From NCBI GenBank assembly GCA_019915135.1, contig JAHLMK010000021.1, forward strand, positions 744,001 through 808,000: a DNA stretch of 64,000 bases. Direction: 5' to 3'. The translations under genes were made by a program, and so were the position numbers. The notes below the pieces were generated by a model. That model did not search any database. It saw nothing but the letters and a program-made list of their open reading frames with translations, and had not been told where the DNA came from. This DNA is from Strobilurus pachycystidiatus (lineage: Eukaryota > Basidiomycota > Agaricomycetes > Agaricales > Physalacriaceae). Shown piece after piece: positions 58,030 through 64,000 of the stretch (the first letter of the stretch is position 1; each line of letters starts with the position of its first letter).

Positions 58030-58754
58030 GCGGGGAAACGAGCAGGGAGGCCAAAAGAGTGTGGGTAATAAGGAGTGTAGACCAGACGCTTGACGCAGTG
58101 ACTTCCTGAAGGTTCTGTTCTCATCATATGGGGGGCTCATCAGGAACACGAACACCACCAACAAGGAAGCTGTGAACGCACACGTATCAAGCAAGCAAGC
58201 AAGCGCCGGTCGTGAAATGGGAATCGTCAACAAGTCGTGTCCTTTGCTTGTGCGCAGAGAATGCCAAATGACAAGACAGGAAGGAGGAGAGGCTAACGTC
58301 CGACATGCCGCAAAATTCTGTCGATGACCTGGACCACGATCGGTGGGACCTGGGTGGCTGTGTACTCTATTGCACCCACGGCGTTACGCGGGGTTATCGA
58401 ATTCTTCTTTTTTCCAATTTCGTTCCTTGATTCGTTCCTTACTGCCCCTGCTTTTTTTTCAAGTGTTCATTGTTCAACGACGTTGTGTTCTGGCGTGAAC
58501 AAGCACAGAAAAGGGCCTCAGTCTCAGAGATACAATATTCAAACTGCATTGGTCCGGTTAACACCGCGCACACGTACATCACATCACATCACATCACTGC
58601 ACTGTCGTTCTCGAAATAAGCACCCTTGATGTCAACGCTCAATTGGCTAGGATCCGGAAGCTCGCACTCGTACATCGTGCTTCGAGAGTAACATCATTGA
58701 CGTGTGCACAACTCGGAGTCCAGTGCGGCATCGAGAACGAGAAGCTTTCTCGGG
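58030..58754. other. 5' flank of the DUF7729-like gene and spacer
   Basis: No gene recognised; the upstream open frame of the DUF7729-like gene extends into it as far as 58,233. A short ATCAC tandem (CACATCACATCACATCAC) lies near 58,578. Confidence 0.35.
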
Positions 58755-59530
58755 AGAGCGCCAAGGCCAAGGGATACATAGATAGATATCATTATCAATC
58801 AACTCGCGAAGACAGAGGGTTGGGGATATCATACATCTCGGACGTGTCGGGTCAGTCAAACGAGAACGAGTCCATGCATATGAATCATCAGGGTTCTATG
58901 TTAGGGTGGCTCTGGGGTGGGTGTGTCGAAGAAATGTCATACGCACGCCAAACAGATGCGAAAGACTGGAGATAGACTGGCGGCGTTTAACTGTCTCGTG
59001 AAGACATACAAGATCGCTATCTTCCGCGCTTCCGGCTGTCTCGCTAGTCCTGACTGGTGATCGTAGTACTTACGCGAGAGTGATAGTGCTGGAAGGTACA
59101 TGCGCATGATCATAAGCGTCGAGGGTACAGTGACGGCGGCGGTGCATCCGAGAAAACGGCTGCAGGTAACAGCAGGGACAATGTCCAGCCAACGGTGAAA
59201 GGTAGCTTATCGTCAGTGTGGCGAGAGTGTCAGTCATGCTCGAGAAGCTTTCAGGTTCTCGGGAGAGCGCCAAGCCTGAGGGATACATACATATCAATCA
59301 TTCACTGCCAACTCGCGAAAACAGAGGGTCGGGAATATCGATACATCTCGGACGCGTCGGAACAGTCCATGAATCATCAGGGTTCCATGATAGGGCGGGT
59401 CTGGGTTGGGTGTTACTCAAAGCTGAAGAAATGTCATACACACGCCAAACAGATGCGGCAGACTGATACGTGAGATAGACCTGCGGCGTTTGACTGTCTG
59501 TCAAAGCAGACATACAAAATAGCTATCTCG
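58755..59530. repeat. diverged tandem duplication, about 0.5-kb period
   Basis: 58,755-59,020 and 59,260-59,530 share GAGAGCGCCAAG, CATACATCTCGGACG or close forms, GAATCATCAGGGTTC, ACGCCAAACAGATGCG and a GGCGTTT-ACTGTCT block in the same order. The small plus-strand ORFs in both copies translate similarly but are not conserved in frame, so I read this as non-coding. Confidence 0.7.
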
Positions 59531-60543
59531 AGCTCACTTTCCCCGCTTCCGGCTGTTTTCGCGACACAGGGCAGTCTCGGATATCGTCCGGCGCGGGTGC
59601 AGGGAGATCTTCGCCTCCGGGTTCGAGTCACTGACGCTGGGAGAGTGCCAATTATTGAGGTGGAACGGCTTGGAGTCTCCAGATCAGCGACACTAGTACT
59701 GGCAGCTTCGGCGGTGCCAAGGTAAACAAACACTAAGACTGTCATCAAACGCGAGATCTAGAATAGACAGCGAAGCACAGATACTCTACAAAGATTAAGG
59801 TCAGCTATCTTGGGTTTATGTAGATGCGAAACGTTCCCAGTGAAGAAGAACTTGAGATGCAGAGCGGTCCGCCCAGCCAGATGTGTTTCTCTGCTGACTG
59901 ATGAGAGTGATTATTCGTCCGTACGACAGACGTACAAGTGGCGGCGGCGGCGGATCTTTGCACGAGCCGTTGAGAGATCCAACTTGAAGAGAGGGGAGCC
60001 CAAGAGTCCGACATAATGGTTTCTGAGAACAAGATGCATTTCGTCGGTGGCATAGGGAGGAGTTGTGGAATCCAATTGTTCGCAATTGACTTACAGTAGG
60101 CAGAGGCAGAGAGCGAACAGTGACAGGGGACATGAGGTCACAAGCGCGGTGGCCATGGGCCGGGTAGAAGATAGATGAAGGCAGGAGTACAGTGAGGATC
60201 CGTGGGAGAAATTTAGGCGGACAGGACCGCGGCACTGGCAGTTGTAACGCGCCCTCCCTCTTTCCGCGTCGACCAACCACAGCCTCAAAAGTCCACACGA
60301 GTGCTTACACGATCGTTTGACAACCCAAACCTGGCAGATCTTGCGTACTTGGCCATTGTCTACTTCAAGTTGGAGCGACCGCTACTACTACAATGCGAGA
60401 CTCAAGCCTGTAGCTTTGGGGGTAACTCTACTTTGCCTCGACTATCACTTACACGCTGCTCTCATATCCGCCACTGGCCGTCTTTGTGTCTCTAGAAATC
60501 ATTGCATATCATTCCAAGTTACTTGGAATGCACATATCGAAAC
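59531..60543. other. intergenic, no supported gene
   Basis: A 160-codon minus-strand frame (59,816-60,298) and a plus-strand frame (from 60,317) are open, but neither has motifs, splice logic or plausible composition. Confidence 0.35.
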
Positions 60544-60747
60544 CTATCCCTCCTCTTCATTCTCGTCCTTCTTGTCCCCACTCGTTCCACCTCGGCTGCG
60601 GATGTGTCGTCGGATTGACCCAGATGCAGTTAAACTCATTTCAGTGCTAGGCTTCAGCGAATCGGACGTCGGACCCGGAGTAGGTGAATGGAACACTCCT
60701 GACTTGGGGCGCTTGCGGGATTGGGTGGCAGAATGTGACTTTCTGTA

Positions 60748-61197
60748 TCATTTCGCCCCTCGACTCGCGAAATAGGCCGACCCGGGTCCCGGAGTGGTTG
60801 ATTTGAAGGAGCTTGGGTCGGGGGAGGGTATGGGATTGGATGGCAGGCCGTCGGTTTCTGGATCCTGCCCTTTGACTCGGAGGCGGATGGGCCGTCGAAG
60901 TGACCCAGATGCAGTAATCATCAATCCCGATCCAGTAGGCTTTTGAAGGACGGACGGTGGACGACTTGGCCCGGGGGTGGGTGACCGTGCCTTGAAGCCT
61001 GAGGGTTTTTGCTTCACAGAGCCGTAGCCGTAGGTGCGCTTCTCGGGTGGGACTTTGGGTTTGGGTTTGGGTTTGGGTGAGGGGTTGGATGCGGTTTCTG
61101 TATCCGAGTCCTGCGGCCCTTTGACTCGGATGGCCCGGGGCCGTCGATATGACCCAGATGGTGTGACCTCAGGCTCAGGCTCTGTCTTTGGTGGCAT
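60748..61197 (-). CDS. short basic protein with internal repeats, in-frame continuation past the stop
   Basis: 149 aa from the ATG at 61,197, 44 nt downstream of a TATAAATA box. Two repeats share a (T)xSGSxRRPxxxRVKG block and an SPTPGP-type block: VTPSGSYRRPRAIRVKGPQ and ITASGSLRRPIRLRVKGQ. A Pro-Lys run (KPKPKPKP) lies between. After the TGA at 60,750-60,748 the same frame stays open to a TAG at 60,546-60,544 and encodes a third copy (LTASGSIRRHIRSRGG), so the ancestral protein was probably 217 residues. The TGA could be a nonsense change, a read-through stop or an assembly error. Family not recognised. Confidence 0.6.
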   Translation of the reverse strand: MPPKTEPEPEVTPSGSYRRPRAIRVKGPQDSDTETASNPSPKPKPKPKVPPEKRTYGYGSVKQKPSGFKARSPTPGPSRPPSVLQKPTGSGLMITASGSLRRPIRLRVKGQDPETDGLPSNPIPSPDPSSFKSTTPGPGSAYFASRGAK

Positions 61198-61240
61198 TTG
61201 TAGTAGAGTACGTTGGGCAAGAATGGGTCGTGTTGGCTGA

Positions 61241-61248
61241 TATTTATA
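61241..61248 (-). promoter_or_regulatory. TATA box
   Basis: TATAAATA on the minus strand, 44 nt upstream of the ATG at 61,197, at the right distance for a short 5' UTR. Confidence 0.5.
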
Positions 61249-61483
61249 CCATTGGAGGAATGCACAGCCTACGGGGGCGGTGCTTCATGATCCATTTGCG
61301 GTACAGCCATTATTGCGCGGCGCGCCCGACATAGTTAGAGCGAGAATGATCTTGGAAAGCGTCGACCCTTCCCCACATCGACGCGTGCACTTTGGGGGCG
61401 TGGCGGGGTTTTGAGGCAAATCATTGACAACTGGGTCAGGTGGGCTGGGGACGTGGAGGGATAAAAAACAGACAGTGCATGCA

Positions 61484-61578
61484 TCTCTGATAGTATATCG
61501 GTTAGTACACGCGCCTGTCATTGGATACATACTCTATGTGTGACGCGCGAAAGCTGGGTTCGACTCCCAGTCAGAGAG
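61484..61578 (+). tRNA. tRNA-Asp (GTC) with a 23-nt intron
   Basis: Same cloverleaf as the gene at 13,880: acceptor TCTCTGA/TCAGAGA, anticodon stem CGCGC/GCGCG, loop CTGTCAC after removing a 23-nt intron following A37, and T-arm CTGGG-TTCGACT-CCCAG. Only the intron differs from the first copy. A T-run (ATTTTTTGG) lies about 20 bp downstream and fits Pol III termination. Confidence 0.95.
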
Positions 61579-61960
61579 TGGAGTGCTAGTGGTGAACAGA
61601 AGATTTTTTGGCGGTTGCTCGGTTTCAGATTCGGGATTGTATAGTTTTTCAAAAAAAAGTGTCGATTATTTTGTAAAATGTCAAACGGTCTGGATGAATC
61701 GGACAAGTTGGAGTAGAGACGCGTCGCAGGTCGGTGTACACTGCACTTCCAGCCATGTACCCGGGGCCGGAATCGGGATCCCTCGCACCACCAGGATCGA
61801 AATGAGCGCGACGGACTCGCGATCGATAGGATGTCTCAGAGCGTCATCGCGTGTCATCCGTGTTTTGGATGCGTCGCTTATATACCGCGCCTAACCACCA
61901 ACCGCGCCCAATCACCAACCACGCTTATTTAACAATAGCCACGCATAACACCAGCACACC
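61579..61960. other. tRNA 3' flank and promoter region of the next gene
   Basis: No gene recognised. It contains the tRNA terminator and, near the right end, AT-rich sequence (TTATTTAACAATAG) shortly before the ATG at 61,961. Confidence 0.35.
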
Positions 61961-62792
61961 ATGGACCCCACACCCAAACCCTCAGGCTTACGCGGATTCG
62001 GGTTCGCGGCGGGCAGTCACACTGGGCGGGTTAGTCTCCAGGTTCCGAGTCTCCCGCCTTTCCGCGCGCTAACGCCCTAGGCAGAAAGCGCTGGTCACGA
62101 TGACGACGCTCGCGCTCGGTTTTGCCGGGTTCTACACGTTCCTCGACGTCAAGGACCGTAGGAGGATGGACCAGGGGCGCTTGTCTGGGCGTGCGTCTCC
62201 CTTTCCTTCCTTCCTCTCCCTCCCCGCCTAACGGTAGGACACGCATAGACGAAGAAGCGATCAAACACTCCAAGACAGAACACGGCGGGCACCTGCTCGA
62301 CGCGCCGGGACATGCGTCGTCCGGCCGGGAGTGGACGAAGGCGAAGGACACACACGACGCGCATCATGTTTCCGTGGATCAGGGTGCGTCTACTCCCCCC
62401 CCCTCTCCCCTTCCTTCACGCCGCTAACGCCCCCACCCCCAGCACAAACGACGTCATACGCACAACCCACGCCTCAGCGCGCAAAGGCCTCCGGGGAGGA
62501 GGGCGTGTACACCAAGTCTCCCGAGTTTGTGGGGAGTTATGGGAAGGCGAGCGGGGGGCGGTTCCAGGACGAGGGTGAGGGTGCAGGGGATAAGACCACT
62601 GGTGGATCTAAACTAGGCGCGTTGTTCAAAGGCGGGTCCGGGGGCGGGGACAAGGACGTGAACAAGAGCAGCGATCGCGGGAGCGGTAAGATGGGCGAGA
62701 GCGTGGGCACGAACAGTAGTGCCGCGCAGGGCGGCCAGATGAATGGCGCGACGAAGATGGGTACTACGCCTGCGGATAAGTCGAGTGCGTGA
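61961..62792 (+). CDS. small single-pass membrane protein, four exons
   Basis: Exons 61961-62029, 62085-62190, 62249-62383 and 62443-62792 (660 nt, 219 aa); introns 55-59 nt. The acceptor of intron 1 was set at GGCAG because the next frame then reads KALVTMTTLALGFAGFYTFLD. The N-terminus is short and basic/Gly-rich (GFGFAAGSHTGR), followed by one hydrophobic segment (VTMTTLALGFAGFYTF) and then a charged KDRRRMDQG, the arrangement of a small mitochondrial inner-membrane or ER protein. The second half is hydrophilic and low-complexity (Gly, Lys, Asp, Ser). No family recognised; localisation is inference. Confidence 0.65.
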
Positions 62793-62875
62793 GGGACTGT
62801 GTATTGGACTCGTGTACAGTAATAGTAAATTTGGTCCGTGGATATCAACAACTTGCCTCTGAGGAGGCATCGCAC

Positions 62876-62967
62876 GGCGCTATGGTGTAGTGGCAGCACT
62901 TGGGATTCTGATGGCAAAAACTAGTCTCTCCATTCCCACAACCCAGGTTCGACCCCTGGTAGTGCCT
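62876..62967 (+). tRNA. tRNA-Gln (CTG) with a 21-nt intron
   Basis: Acceptor GGCGCTA pairs with TAGTGCC (one G-T), discriminator T. The D-arm region is GTGTAGTGGCAGCAC. Removing a 21-nt intron after A37 leaves the stem TGGGA/TCCCA and the loop TTCTGAT, giving anticodon CTG (glutamine). The T-arm is CCAGG-TTCGACC-CCTGG. The mature length is 71 nt. Confidence 0.93.
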
Positions 62968-63802
62968 ATGACGCTTCCAAAAGATCAGTTTTGGTGAATT
63001 TTTGACGGCGACGAACGACGAGAATCGACGCCGGAGTCCGGACGCCGGACGTTAAAGAATCAAGGCGGCGACGCTGGACAGTGGCAGTTGGATTCAAACT
63101 TCACGATTCCGAGAACTCATTTCTCGTCCGGGGACCGGGAACGGTGAACGCCACGCACAAAGTGTGTACCATTGAGTAGGAAAACATGCATACGCCACCC
63201 TCCTCACACCCCCTTACCCGCTCTTCCCTTTCCGCGCCTGTCATCATGGCCCGCTGATCTCAAGAACCACCTTTTCCGCCTTCAAGTTAGGGAAGGGAGC
63301 AGAGTCGGAGCTAACACTGTCACTGGCTTACTGAGACTCGATGACTGGAACCCGTCGATGTCGCCTGCAAAGAACACACCCTCTCCTGGTATTAATCGAC
63401 GTACGGTGAGCGCGCGGCTCGCTGGGTTTGGGTAGGGTGGGCGAGGGAAGGTGGGAAAGGAGAGCTTGAAATCATGCCGTACTTTGAATTTTGGGTGACG
63501 CTCAATAAACCTCCACGACTACAAGATTGAAATTACCATTCCGAGAGCTCCAAGTCTACTTCCGGAAGCTACTTCGAGATGGAACTACATGAGACACGCC
63601 CGTGGGTAAGATTGGCCAGATCGGAAAAGCCAGGCTGGTGAAGAGTACGGTCTACGCTGAACGTAGTGTCAACGAACCAAGTCCAAGTCCAAGTCCAAGT
63701 CCGGATCCAGCATTACGGTTGTTGTGGGAAAACCGAAGCCGTGGCGGTGCTCACTGATGACGTCACTGCCCTCCCTCCTTCCTTCCTTTCTTCTACCACA
63801 TC
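62968..63802. other. intergenic, short CCAAGT repeat
   Basis: No gene supported. A hexamer CCAAGT is repeated about four times at 63,679-63,704. A CT-rich run (CCTCCCTCCTTCC) precedes the next start codon, as is common in basidiomycete promoters. Confidence 0.4.
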
Positions 63803-64000
63803 ATGCGCGTGCCCGTGTCCCTGTCACTTCTACTCTCCCTTCCTGCCCTCATCCTCGCCCAAACCCAAATGCCTCTCTCCGGGTCTGACTCTGGCTCCTC
63901 TAAACCCAGCCTCGCCGACCTCCTCACCATCGAGCCCTCCCTGTCCATATTCTACTCCTACGCCCGCGAGCTCCCCTTGAGCCGCATCTTCTCCGACCAG
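63803..64000 (+). CDS. secreted FAS1 (fasciclin)-like protein, N-terminus only
   Basis: 66 codons from the ATG at 63,803 to the window edge. A signal peptide is clear: a basic start, the hydrophobic core VSLSLLLSLPALILA and a likely cut before QTQ. After a short Gly/Ser linker, SLADLLTIEPSLSIFYSYAR resembles the opening helix of fungal FAS1 domains. These act in the cell wall or at the surface as adhesion modules. Only the first turn of the domain is visible, so the assignment is tentative. Confidence 0.6.
   Translation, partial: MRVPVSLSLLLSLPALILAQTQMPLSGSDSGSSKPSLADLLTIEPSLSIFYSYARELPLSRIFSDQ

Noticed and set aside
59816..60298. 160-codon minus-strand ORF
   Set aside because: No motif, no splice logic, mixed composition; kept only as an open frame.

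Overview
The window looks like an Agaricomycete (mushroom-type basidiomycete) nuclear genome. Short introns (about 45-75 nt) interrupt most genes, the tRNAs carry small introns at position 37/38, and several families are typical of mushrooms (DUF6535 membrane proteins, a DUF6589 protein, a RecQ helicase). There are no operons. Family names come from recognising conserved motifs by eye. Splice sites were chosen by reading frame, and where coordinates are given the exon lengths add up to whole codons.

Layout. 1-8.8 kb: two tandem minus-strand DUF6535 genes (the first runs off the left edge) and a small unknown gene. 9.7-15 kb: mostly non-coding DNA built on a degenerate motif (core TGGGCTAGCGAGCGACAAG) repeated at least a dozen times, with an intron-containing tRNA-Asp. 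15.9-19.1 kb: a four-exon gene of unknown function and a six-exon zinc-finger gene. 19.66-50.26 kb: one large composite mobile region. 50.3-64 kb: gene-rich DNA with 5' fragments of a ketopantoate reductase gene followed by the full gene, an extended SDR gene with a one-base deletion, a DUF7729-like surface protein, a short ORF with internal repeats, a second tRNA-Asp, a small membrane protein, a tRNA-Gln, and the start of a secreted FAS1-like protein.

The centrepiece is 19,660-50,259. It has 212-bp terminal inverted repeats (two mismatches) and a perfect 9-bp target duplication (CGCAATTCC). Inside are two convergent genes: a RecQ-type helicase (plus strand, 794 codons when its halves are aligned) and a DUF6589 protein (minus strand, 923 aa). 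Without later insertions it is about 7.2 kb, and I read it as a two-gene DNA transposon. Later insertions are layered on it: an 860-bp TIR element in the left TIR (8-bp duplication); an LTR element in helicase exon 2 (21,767-44,301; 884-bp LTRs; GCAAG duplication); a 13.5-kb Ty3/gypsy element in that element's left LTR (21,976-35,477; 1,680-bp LTRs apparently identical); and a 4.45-kb segment with 49-bp inverted ends (37,259-41,708) in its interior.

The Ty3/gypsy element is itself unusual. Besides gag, protease and pol (with a GGGTTTT -1 frameshift site between protease and pol), it carries a GC-rich, three-exon, 664-aa nuclear-type accessory protein between pol and the 3' LTR, with a possible internal TATA box.
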